Source: Ixodes scapularis (lineage: Eukaryota; Arthropoda; Arachnida; Ixodida; Ixodidae). From it: a DNA stretch of 64,000 nt. The position numbers and the translations under genes were made by a program. The stretch's first letter is position 1; every line of letters begins with the position of its first letter. Below the pieces are notes generated by a model. That model worked only from the letters and a program-made list of their open reading frames with translations. It did not search any database and was not told the DNA's origin. Where the stretch lies: positions 49,260,710 through 49,324,709 of the forward strand of contig NW_024609881.1 of assembly GCF_016920785.2 (NCBI RefSeq). Reading direction: 5' to 3'. Below, piece after piece: positions 51,725-61,905 of this stretch.

Positions 51725-51805
51725 GATTGTTTTGCCGAGAGGCTCGGCTTCGTCAGGAGATGGCATACATATATGCCAGCTCCTGACGAAGCCGAGCCTA
51801 CATAG
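51725..51805. mobile_element. Degenerate Penelope-like hairpin
   Basis: GAGGCTCGGCTTCGTCAGGAG pairs with CTCCTGACGAAGCCGAGCC across a GGCATA...TATGCC inner stem (first arm quoted as GGCTCGGCTTCGTCAGGAG). The minus strand has CTGACGA and the helix-II-like stem, but GAAAC has become AAAAC and no GTC follows. Confidence 0.5.
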
Positions 51806-51835
51806 CAACTCCGGAAGTACGGGTCTCGGACTTAT

Positions 51836-51847
<12 letters not shown>

Positions 51848-51871
<24 letters not shown>
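51848..51871. repeat. (GT)n microsatellite
   Basis: About 12 GT units following a short TA run and directly abutting a CAGGGTG-tipped MITE. Confidence 0.95.
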
Positions 51872-52546
51872 CAGGGTGTTTTTTTAAGCTTAACTGGATT
51901 TTTAAAAACAAACCATGAAAGCTAGGTTAATTCGGTCTGCGCAGGTGAGTTATGCGGCCAGGGGGATATAGTATAGGGGGCTAATCGTATAATCGTAAAG
52001 ATCAGTCGACTAAGTAATTAAAATTCGTTAATTAACTTTTTAATTAATGAAAATAGACAAAGTTTCAATTATAGACTTGCTCAGCATCATCGAAAACCAA
52101 TAAATCAGTAATTTTCAGAAAGACTTTGAACGCGTGAGAAGCGTAGTAGTGCAGTAAAGTTACCGCTCGTGGAGCAGGTACAAGGCTGGGGCTAGATAAG
52201 AGTCGGAAAAATTGCGCGGACGTCTTACCGCAACCACTAGCTTTGTACGTGCTCCACGAGCGCTAACTTTAGTGCACTACTACGCTTCTAACGCGCTCAA
52301 TATCTTTCTGAAAATTACTGATTTAGTGGTTTGCGATAACGCTGAGCAAGTTTTAATTGGAACTATATGTCTATTTTCATTATTTAAAAAGTTCATTAAC
52401 GAATTTTAACTAATTAGCCGACTGACCTATATAATTAGCCTCTTATATTATGTCCCCCTGGCACTATAACTCACCTGCGCAGACCGCATTATTCTAGATT
52501 TCGTGGTTTTTAAAAAAAAAAATTCTGTTAAACTTGAAAAACAAAA

Positions 52547-52550
<4 letters not shown>
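51872..52550. mobile_element. ~680-bp palindromic MITE (CAGGGTGTTT family)
   Basis: Left tip CAGGGTGTTTTT; the right tip is worn (AAAACACTATA). The arms align through CTGCGCAGGTGAGTTATGCGG and its complement and through AGCATCATCGAAAACCA. The right border runs into a TA microsatellite. Non-coding. Confidence 0.75.

Positions 52551-52587
<37 letters not shown>
52549..52587. repeat. (TA)n microsatellite
   Basis: Separates two CAGGGTG-tipped palindromic elements. Confidence 0.95.
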
Positions 52588-52590
<3 letters not shown>

Positions 52591-53084
52591 GGTGTCTTTT
52601 ATTCTTTCAGGATTGTTTAATAAAATCCGTGAAAGCTACACTAATGCGGTTTGTGCAGGTGGGTTATACGGCCAGGCGGACATTATGTGGAGGGCTAATC
52701 TTTGCGATAAAACGGCTAATTAATTAAAATTCGTTAATTTACTTTTTAATTAGTGAAAGGAGACATATGATTCCAATTAGAAACTTGTAGAGCATCATCG
52801 AAAACCACTAAATCAACTATTTTTAGAAGGATATAACGCCGGGGCAGCATTTTACGGCGTTCTGTAAAAATACTACATTTGGGCGCGTTTCTAGATTTCG
52901 GTTTCTTATCGGAGCGCATCATTGCGTCCGCGGTCCTGCTCCCCAGTGGCTGAGGCACGCAACACTCGTGCGCCCTACTTCCCTCCGTTCTACGAGAGAG
53001 GCGAGGGGATGGCTTCGCGCCGCGACCACCGGGGAGCAGGACCGCGGGCGCAAAGATGCGCTCCGATAAGAAACCGAAATCTAG
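52588..53084. mobile_element. CAGGGTGTC-tipped palindromic MITE, right arm cut off
   Basis: Left tip CAGGGTGTCTTTTATTC, with the shared GAGCATCATCGAAAACCAC box at about 52790. The inner palindrome (GGTTTCTTATCGGAGCGCAT and complement) is complete, but the right arm stops after CCGAAATCTAG, exactly where foldback B starts. This indicates that B inserted into, or recombined with, this MITE. Confidence 0.7.
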
Positions 53085-54404
53085 AGGTTTTCTGCTCATT
53101 TTAATCCACGCGACGACCAATTTAATCCCGGGGTCACTCAATTTAATCCAAGCGCCATACAATTTAATTCAAGCGCCAAACAATTTAATCCCGGGGTCAG
53201 TCAATTTAATCCACAATATATATGTACTTATTGTGTTCAGTGGTCATGGTTCGCTTATGCATTTGGTAACTTAGAACAATTGCTAATATAATTAAAAAAA
53301 TTTGGGAAGAATTGATAATTTGATTACTAATGTGATTAAGATGAGTTACTAGTCCCACTATTGACGAGGCTTAATTGATGTGTTGGTTACTCTTTGTAGA
53401 GCGCAGCTCTTAGGCACCCGTTTCCGGCTTGAAGGGCGTCGGTGTAACCAAGCGGTGCATGATGGGTAAATTCCCCCGCTAAATCTAGCGGAAAATGTTT
53501 CCGCTAGACTTAGAGGGTGCAAATTTTCCGCTTAACCTGGCTGGGAAAATTTTCCGCTAGATTTAGCTGGGAAAATTTTCCGCTAAATCTAGCTGGGAAA
53601 ATTTTCCGCTAGACTTAGCGGGGAAAATTTTCCGCTAAATCTAGCTGGGAAAATTTTCCGCTAGATTTAGCGGGGAAAATTTTTCGCTAGACTCAGCAGG
53701 GCAATTTTCCCGCTAAATCTAGCTGGGAAGATTTTCCGCTAGATTTAGCGGGGGAAATTTTCCGGTAGATTTAGCGGGGAAAATTTTCCGCTACATTTAG
53801 CGCGACAAATTTTCCGCTATATTTAGCGGGGAAAATTATCTGCTAGTCTTAGCGGGGCTAATTTTCCGTTAAATCCAGCTGGGAAATTTTTCCGCTAGAT
53901 TTAGCGGGGAAAATGTTTTGCTAAATATAGCGAGGAAAATTTTCCGTTAGATTTAGCGGGGAAATTTTTCTCCTAAAATTAGTGGGCCAATTTACCCATC
54001 ATGCACCGCGTGTTTACGCCGACGGCGACGGCGACGCTGACGCCGCTCAAGTCGGAAACGGGTGAGCTGCGCTTTAAAAAGAGTAACCAAAACATCAATC
54101 AAGCCTCGTCAACAGTGGGACTTGTAACTCAAATTAAACACATTAGTGATGAAATTATCAATTGCTCCCCCCCCCCAAAAAAAAAATATTCTAATTGTAT
54201 AAACAATTGTTCTCAGTTACCAAATGTTTAAGCGAAACAGGACCACTGAACAGAATAAGTGCATATATATATTGTGAATTAAATCGAGTGACCCCGGGAT
54301 TAAATTGTGTGGCCCTTGGATTGAATTGTATGGCGCTTGGATTAAATTGAGTGACCCCGGGATTAAATTGATCGTCACTTGGATTAAAATGAGCGGGAAA
54401 ACCT
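53085..54404. mobile_element. 1320-bp foldback element B (CCGCTA...TAGCGG interior)
   Basis: Arms of ~400 bp (53085-53480 and 53990-54404) are inverted copies starting AGGTTTTC(T/C)... and containing CAATTTAATCC repeats, then AGAGCGCAGCTC and CGGCGTC, ending at GCGGTGCATGATGGGTAAATT and its complement. Between them (53480-53990) lie about 14 units built from GGGGAAAATTTTCCGCTAGA and TAGCGG words. The arm's inner part equals the left tips of elements A and C. No coding. Confidence 0.85.
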
Positions 54405-54536
54405 GTAGATTACAACGAACTAGAGGAAGTCGTCTAAGTCTGCCAGCACCACGTAACACAGCGGTCATGGAGACAACGCCCATTTGATTTGATTTAATTT
54501 GAATCACGGACCTGCAGACTGCTCTACCGCCTAATA

Positions 54537-54946
54537 CAGGGCATCTCTTTTCGGCTTTACGATTTTGTTTCTTAAAGTTCCTTAAAACTTCACTAATGCA
54601 GTCTGTGTAGGTGAGCTATACGATCAGGGGAGTATATTATTGGGGGCTAATAGCCACGATAATTAAGATAATTTTTTAAAAGGTCTGAAACAAATAAGTT
54701 ATTCAGAATATAACCTGGTTTCTATCAGAAACTTGCTGAGAGTCATCGAAAACTACAATATAAGAAACGTTTAGAAAGATCTGGGGCGCGTGAGAAGCGC
54801 TGTTATGCGCTGAAGTTACCACATGGCGCAACGGCAGCAATGATGGCGGTGCGAAAGTTAGAATAATAAAGACGGAAAATCCATACCGACGCCTTTTCGC
54901 ACAACTAACCCTGCACCGGTTGCACCTTAAAAAAAATAACACTCTG
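54537..54946. mobile_element. 410-bp CAGGGTG-family MITE, degenerate
   Basis: Left tip TACAGGGCATCTC, right tip complement TACAGAGTGTTATT. Contains the family landmarks CTGTGTAGGTGAGCTATACG and GTCATCGAAAACTAC. It is shorter than its relatives because much of the right arm is missing. Confidence 0.6.
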
Positions 54947-54949
54947 TAT

Positions 54950-55995
54950 ATTTGACAACTTAAAGATACCCGCATGAGCGCTAAAGTCTCTGCTGTTAAA
55001 AGAGTTACAGTATGTTCATTTGTTATAGTTACCATTTTATGTAAAGCCTAATATATCTAACTCATATAAAAGTATCTCAATGTAAAGCGGATTTATTTCA
55101 GCTAATATTGCTTGTCAGATTCTTCAAAACAACATCCGCTAAGACTGTTTTTGAATGGCAAATAGTCTTAAAAAAGGATTTTCGTCCCTATTTAAGCAAG
55201 CACACAATTGCACACCCTTTTCACGCCCTTCAAAATACGAATGCTGTTACATGTAACAACATCCTATTTCCCTACATAAGAATGGGTGTATTACTCGAAA
55301 GGACCGTGGAGAGGGGGTGTAGCCATAAGTGCAAGCCTCTGGAATAGGCTTTTCACATCCTTAAATCCCTAAATTTTCTTAGCGGGCACTTCTCCGTAAA
55401 AAGCCGTCAAACATACTAAAGTGATGGTACCTTCTGTAACAGTACCGGTACTAACCTGAACAGAGTCCCTTCGATCCAAAGTGATCTTTCTTACTGCTGC
55501 GTTCTGTCTGCGTTTGGATAACCTCTGGGGCACCAAACTTTGTTGTACTGCACGGATATAAGGCTGACCGATAATATCTAAGGAAACAACTTATGTCAAG
55601 AGTGTGGTGATAGGTGCCCCCGGGTGCACGAGAACAATCGCTCGAGACTGGGTGATTCTTCATTGTGTTTCAGATCGAGCTCCTGGCAAGACTAAGATAG
55701 CACGACTGAAAAACTTTTTTTCATATTCGCGAATCAATTTTCCAATGTAGGTTCCCACTATAGGTTAAATTCTCGCGACTTAAAATACCTAACATCTAAA
55801 CGTCAGCAGCAATTTATGCTCCCATTATATTATATCGACGCGCATTGGTATTGGGCTTTCTCTAGAACCATAAGTAACTTGAGTAACCAACCGCGGTGAA
55901 TTTCATGGATAAACTGCCAACAGTAATTTACAAACGTTATTTCAATATAATGTAATATAACCTGCTAAATATTTAGGGTTTTCGTTTTTGTTCTC
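54950..55995. other. No gene seen
   Basis: Unassigned, AT-rich. A 79-codon frame at 55108-55347 is without recognised domain. Confidence 0.4.
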
Positions 55996-55997
55996 TC

Positions 55998-56157
55998 CAC
56001 GGGGGGAAAATAATGTTGACTTTTCAGACCTTTTTATTTTTGTACTCTTGAAGTGAAATTGTTGCAATTATAACTGCACGGGGGGGGAAATAATGTTGAC
56101 TTTTCAGACCTTTTTATTTTTGTACTCTTGAAGTGAAATTGTTGCAATTATAACTGT
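55998..56157 (+). repeat. 80-bp tandem duplication, near identical
   Basis: Two adjacent copies of CACGGGGGG...TAATGTTGACTTTTCAGACC...GCAATTATAACTG, period 80, differing essentially only in the G/A run near the start. The high identity implies a recent event (or an assembly duplication). Confidence 0.9.
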
Positions 56158-56159
56158 CT

Positions 56160-57880
56160 TTTATTTTTTTACACACCTACTGGAGGCCTAACGGGTGATA
56201 TAGTTTTGTTCCTATTTGTTTTCTATTGAATATTTTATTTGAAATTGTATTGTATGTTACATGTGAAATTCTACTCCCTACCCGTCCCAGCTCCTGTTAA
56301 AGGTGAACATTGTTTACAGATAAATAAAATAAAAAATTGGCAACAACCTTTATATCTAAAGTCCTATACTTTAAAGTCGTTAGCAAGCGCCCATTCAAAA
56401 TGTGTATAAAACAATGTAAATTTCGCGTGTCCTTTGTGTATTTTTTAATGCTACAACATATGTGGGCACGTACTGAGGAATGAGCGGACGCTCGGTATTT
56501 TATGCTAATGGTTGAAATGAAGTGTTTAAAGGGCGACCCACGATCAATTTAGAACATTTCGAGGTAATATATATTCTTACTGTGTAAAACACTCATGAAG
56601 ATCCCTACGCCATTTGTTTCATTAAAAGTGAAGTAGTTTGCGTGCAATCGTTGTACAACCATACATGCAAAAGACGAAACCGAAACTTTCAGAGAAGGCG
56701 GGCAACATTGCACATCCAACGTCAGAAGTGGGGTGCGCCCACGTGGGATACAAGATGTCACGTGATCTACCATGCGGACTTAAGCTGGCCACACCTCGTT
56801 TGTACCACATCGTTTTGCTTTAGCAGGCAACCTTTTGCAAAATGTGTAGGCATTTGTGTAAGGTGAAGCGTAGTGAGGTCCACATATGATATGAGGAATC
56901 CGAGGGAGAGAAGAGCACTACAACGCTCTTTTCTCCCTATAACTTTTTCGAAGATCGAGGGCACGGCGTCCGGTTGGAGTCTCTCACGATTCGTTGAGAA
57001 GCCAGTGTCGTCTAACAGGCGCAAGTCTTGCGTGTAGCACTCTGGCAGAAATTGATCCGAACAGAACACCATTCAGGCCGTTGGAGACTACTTCTTCTGG
57101 CGGTCTGATCGGTGCACGGTGTCCGACCAAAGTTTTCGCACTGACTGTAGGTAGGGAAATCGTGGAAGACCCCTCCTGGGCTGTTTTACGTATTCGGAGA
57201 GCAGCGAGCGGCACTACACCTTGAGCCGGTACCGCGCCATTTTATATTCGTCGCAAGCACGCATCGAAGATGGGTGTTTGCACACAAATACCTCGGCGAA
57301 CGTACCTCGGCGAATGCACCTCGGCGACGTACCTCGGCAAAACCTACTCCGGAGAAAAAAAAAAAAGGGGGCATGACGTACCTTACATTAGCAGACTGCG
57401 CAACGCATGTCTGCGAGCAGCGCATCTTCCGAGTTGCAGATCACGTGACTCAGCAACGTGTGCGCTATTCGCCCAGCCTGCAGGCTTTGCATGTACAAGA
57501 AAATACAAAGAAAAAGAAAGTGCGCCCCCAACTCTAGGCGTCACCAAAACGGAAGGGTAGCGTTGGGTGAGGCACACGTTACCCGCTGAATTATGTTTAT
57601 TTTTTATTTTTACTCGGAGCACCGCAGACTGTGTTGGCCAATTTAATTGTCTGGTAGGTGGTATAACGTTATAATATGTGACGTACGGGTCACTCTCGAT
57701 GGTACTTAAAAGAGCTGCATTGTTTTCTCACAATGCCAAAAATTGGGTTGAGTAGCACTTTAAATGGATGCTGAACCGAAATCTGGATTGCACAAAACAC
57801 GGCAGCAAAAGCGTGCAACGAGGTGCTAGAAACACCGAAACATCTCATACAGCGATATCTCAAACGGACGGCCGTATATA
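56160..57880. other. No gene recognised
   Basis: Unassigned. CCTCGGCGAA/CCTCGGCGAC repeats about five times at 57290-57345, a short tandem repeat. Open frames at 57270-57560 derive partly from it. No domain was seen. Confidence 0.4.
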
Positions 57881-57886
57881 TATATA

Positions 57887-58061
57887 CAGTGCAGTCCACT
57901 TATAACGATATTGAGAAAACCGCAAAATCCAATCGTTATAGCCGATTATCGTTATATCTGGATCAAATCAAATCTAAAAAAATAGCGATCAAATCTAAAA
58001 AATTTGATCGCTATAAGCGATATATCGTTATATCTGGTATCGTTATAAGTGGATTACACTG
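57887..58061. mobile_element. 175-bp Tc1/mariner-type MITE
   Basis: CAGTGCAGTCCACTTATAAC and the complement of CAGTGTAATCCACTTATAAC form inverted tips (22 of 24 positions match) with TA on both sides. The interior is AT-rich with CGATTATCGTTATATC words. The TA target is characteristic of Tc1/mariner elements. Confidence 0.85.
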
Positions 58062-58064
58062 TAT

Positions 58065-58425
58065 ATATTTTTTTAGGGAGCCGCGTTTGACAGTTATGTT
58101 CAGGTCTTTTTTTTACGAGAAGGAGACGGAACGGCCTCGCGTCTCTCCGCCTCGCCACCCTGAGGGGTTGAAACGAAAAGAGGAGGAAACTAGACATCTT
58201 GACGCCACGCGCCTCGTGGGTTTCGTTCAATCTCGACCCTTTTTTCCCAAAAATACGGCCGTCCATTCCAGATATCGCCTTACGAATAATGTTGTAGCGA
58301 TTGTAGCGTCCCGCCTACAGCTCCTGCATTGTTTTCTGAAATGCGAATTTGGTTCACCATTTCCTTAAGGTGCGACCGTTTTCATTCACTCAGAGCATAC
58401 TAAACTGTCGTTCGAGAAAATTTAT
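58065..58425. other. No gene seen
   Basis: Unassigned. A 181-codon frame spanning the MITE and this stretch (57823-58368) is judged accidental. Confidence 0.4.
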
Positions 58426-58429
58426 TTTT

Positions 58430-59080
58430 CTAAATTTTTCCGCTGCATGGAGCGGGAAATCTGGGTGCATAGATCAAGTGGCGTCCATTTCCCGGCCAAA
58501 TTAAGCGGAGAAACTTATTTGGCGTATGGGTCATGCAATGTCAGTTTTTCGGCTAGACTTAATGGAAACATTGTATTGATGTACTTGCCACGTGAGACAG
58601 GCATTGTGAGGCCGAATTCCCGGCTACATTTTGCGGAAAATTAAAGGCGTTTAGGTAACAATCGATTTCCCCGTAAAATGAAGCGGGGAGGCTAAATTGG
58701 GTGTGTAGACCACGTGCTCTCATGTGACGCGAATTCCACCACCAACTTTTGACAGAGTGCCTGAATTGTTGTATTTGTCATGCGACACCAAATATGTTCT
58801 AAATTTACCGGAAAGGTTAATTAGAGTATTGCTTGCGTGACGTCACTCACCTGACATCGAATTTCACGTTAACTTTAGCGGAGAAAGTGAACTGTAGGTC
58901 ACGTGAAGTCAGGTCATGTTACGTCAACATTCACGCTAAATTTAACGGGGAAACGGAATTGGGGTTTAATGTGATGTCAGGTCACGTGAATGAATTGACG
59001 GCGTGTCACCTGGACACCACTTTTGTTTTTCCGCTAAATTTTGCCGAAAATGCTTGGACGAACGGGCGGGCAAAATTTTG
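58430..59080. repeat. Degenerate palindrome array, relative of 27935-28350
   Basis: Recurring TTTCCCCGCTAAATTTAGCGG-like words in worn form (for example TTCACGCTAAATTTAACGGGG, quoted in part) alternate with CACGTGA and GACGTCA motifs and AATTGG(G/T)GT. Spacing is roughly 100-150 nt. It lacks the recognisable outer tips of elements A-C. Confidence 0.55.
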
Positions 59081-59190
59081 GAAATTCTGTTAAAAAGCAT
59101 TTGATGCTTCAATACATAAAAAATGTGGCACTCGTAATGCCACTCAAGAATCGGCTCAATCTTGAACCATTTTGTTACCTGATTATGATG

Positions 59191-60831
59191 GGTAGATACA
59201 GGGATGGGCAGTATTTCAAATACAAGTATTTAAAATACGTATTTCAAGTACTTTGTGTATTTTGCATTTGTATTTAATTACAAATTGGGTAATGTATTTG
59301 ACGTGTGTATTTAAATACTAAAACGTGGGTATTTCAAATACAGTTGTAATTAAATGCAATTTTGTGGGCGAAAATACAGGGTGAAACAAGGAGACGCCAG
59401 GCTCTTTAAATCTACCGGAAAATTCGGTTTCTTAACCTATCGCGCTACGACCTTGTGCAGCGTTGCCCACAGATGGTGCATTTTTTTTCGTAAAATTTGC
59501 AAAGAGGGAACTTACCTGAGAAAAAAGTAAAGAAAGAAAAAGGCTTAGCTCGTATGGAAACGCAGCGACGCCACCGGTCTTCAAACAACACGGCGCCGTT
59601 TCGCACAGGAGTCAAGAGATGGTGCAACGAGCGCCGCCAACGAACGAGCATACTGCGCCGAGAGCCAGCGTCTTAGCAGACAATCTTTTCGACTCAAAAG
59701 CGGTGCGCGTTCCGCAGGCGGCGACAGTCACAGACACAAAAACAGGCGCGGTAACAATAAGGAACTGCAGTTCCTTGTCTGCTAATTACGCCGGCTCTCG
59801 GCGTCGTCTGCTCGTTCGTTGACGGCAGTTGGCGTCGCGACCACTTGCGCCATCTCTTGTCTCCCGTGCGAAACGGCGCCCTGTTGCTTGCAGACCGGTG
59901 GCTTCGCTGCGTTTTCATAGGAGCTAAGCCTTTTTCTTTCTTTACTTTTTCCTCAGGTAAGTTCGCTCTTTGCACATTTTACAAAAAAAAAATGCCCCAT
60001 CTGTGGGTAACGCTGCACAAAGTCGTAGCGCGATATGTTCAGGAACCGAATTTTCCGGTCGATTTAAAGAGCCTGGCGTCTCCTTGTTTCACCCTGTACA
60101 TCCCTCAAATTTATTGTCACTGTCCAGAGCAGGAAGAAAACTACGTTCTGCACCAAATGCAGTGTCTCTCAATTAAGCACAAGCGTTTAGTGACTTTGTG
60201 ATTACGGTGCTAGTTCAGGGCAAGAATAGTGACGAAATCCACCTTCCCAGGCAGACTGGCTAAATAAGTGCCTGTGACAACTTGTGGTGCTTTCCAGCCT
60301 AATTTCCATCGATATTTTTTGCCTGGAACATTCTAAATGCGCGGGTTGTCCAGATTTTTGTAACTGGTGCGAGTTGCAGCAATAAAAAAATGTCTAGCTA
60401 GTGCTGCGCGTCTTGATTGTCTCGGTTCTTTGTTGGTTTCTACCAAAATGTATCGACAAAAAAAGCTGCTTGAAGCTCTGTAATTTTTTCACCTATTACG
60501 TCCAAGCTGATTACATTTTCTTTGTGATGATATTTCTATTACGTTACTAGAGCCTCACACACTAACTCCCGAGTGTGCGATGCAAAATTAAAAAGGTGAT
60601 ACCCAGAAATCCGTTGCAGGTGCCCTGAAGTCGCTGACGCAAATTTTGAGGAATGTATTTGGAAAAGCATTTGGAGGAAACCAAATACATTTGGTTGTAT
60701 TTGTATCTTGTACTTAAATGCTTTTTTTGGAAATGTAATTAGATTTGCAATTAAATACATTTTTGACGAAGTATTTTGTATTTGTATTTCGATACATATT
60801 TGGATGTATTTTGCCCATCCCTGGGTAGATA
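59191..60831. mobile_element. hAT-like non-autonomous element with 8-bp duplication
   Basis: Element body 59199-60823 (1625 bp). Tips CAGGGATGGGCAG and TTGCCCATCCCTG. Flanks GGTAGATA at 59191-59198 and again at 60824-60831, a perfect 8-bp target duplication, the hAT signature. Subterminal regions are dense in GTATTT/AAATAC. A second MITE is nested inside (59377-60096). No transposase. Confidence 0.92.
59377..60096. mobile_element. 720-bp palindromic MITE nested in the hAT element
   Basis: CAGGGTGAAACAAGGAGACG and its complement, flanked by TA on both sides. Arms run ~300 bp each with strong similarity, including an identical-looking GGAACTGCAGTTCC near the centre. The CAGGGTG tip is shared with the 26.8-, 51.9- and 52.6-kb elements, but the interior is unrelated. 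Confidence 0.9.
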
Positions 60832-60834
60832 CAA

Positions 60835-61240
60835 CATTGTTTTAATGCAAAGCATGATAATATAGCCCTTAACAAAATTTACAGGTTCCTTGCCATCTCC
60901 TCCAAATTATCTGTGGGGAGCCGAGGCATTGCACACCCTTCTGTAGAAGGTCGAAGACAATCACACCCGTACCGAAAAACCGAGTATAACATTTCGCCAT
61001 CTGGATTATAGAACTGGAAATCTCTCTGGATGCTATCTCGATTTCAGGTTTTTGGAAATTATTCCTTTGTCTGCAATTTGGATTTCAGTTTTCCAGGAAC
61101 ACTTCCAGTTAGATTTTCAGTCTCATAATGCAGATAGTGAAATGTTATACTGTATTTTTAGGTGGGGACTGCAAACTCACAATCTGTACCACCATTCAAA
61201 ATGTATTTGCGTACAACGCACATTTAAATTCTTACGAGTA
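60835..61240. other. No gene seen
   Basis: Unassigned sequence, possibly part of the Penelope-like element that follows. Confidence 0.35.
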
Positions 61241-61245
61241 CTAAA

Positions 61246-61905
61246 GTGCGTCAACCAGTCAAGACAATCGACACTGTGGGCAAGCACCAGACCGAGGACA
61301 GTGAAATCCTGGCTGACTCTGGGTATCCCAGTTCTACAATGTTTGATATTGCTGAACGTTTGGCAGCTTCCAATAGTACCCAAGAACGACCTGTTTGGAA
61401 AAACCGGCCTGCTATAGTTCACTACATCCACAGAATAACACACAACTTGAACAGGGTAGCCTCCAGGTTCGGAGTCAATGAAGCTATATCTGCTACGGAC
61501 AAACTCAAGAGGCTGTGTCCCAAGGTCAATCCTGAGAGCATCTACAAGACCAACGCAGTGTTCAGCACACACACAAGTATGTCACCTGCCGTAAAGGGGT
61601 TGTCTATGAGATTCCGCTCTCCTGTAGCAAAGTGTATGTGGGCGAATCTGGCAGGTGTCAACCTCAGACTACGTAAACACGCCCTTTCACTAAAATCATC
61701 TCCGGCAGGACACCTTGCCCTACATATCCGAGATTGCAAATGCACCCCTGGTTTGCTAAAACCAGAATCCTCAAGCAACACCACAACCCGAGAGCCGGGG
61801 AGATCTATGAGGCTCAAATCATCAAAGCCAGAGGGGAAGCTTGCATTAGTGCACCGTCAGTAGCCTTATCTGACAGAGAACTCCAATACCTAAATTTGTT
61901 TTTAG
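61246..61905 (+). pseudogene. Penelope-like element, C-terminal GIY-YIG endonuclease region
   Basis: The frame contains I-H-R-I-T-H-N-L and D-K-L-K-R-L-C, typical of the linker after the Penelope-like reverse transcriptase. The GIY-YIG core (V-V-Y-E-I-P ... V-Y-V-G-E-S-G-R-C) is read in a second frame at about 61590-61655. The first frame then resumes (L-R-L-R-K-H-A). So two frame changes bracket the endonuclease core. The 3' end matches a conserved tail ending S-D-R-E-L-Q-Y-L. The reverse transcriptase is absent. Element C begins right at the end. Confidence 0.75.

Noticed and set aside
57823..58368. 181-codon plus-strand frame
   Set aside because: It runs straight through a TA-flanked mariner-type MITE and has no domain.
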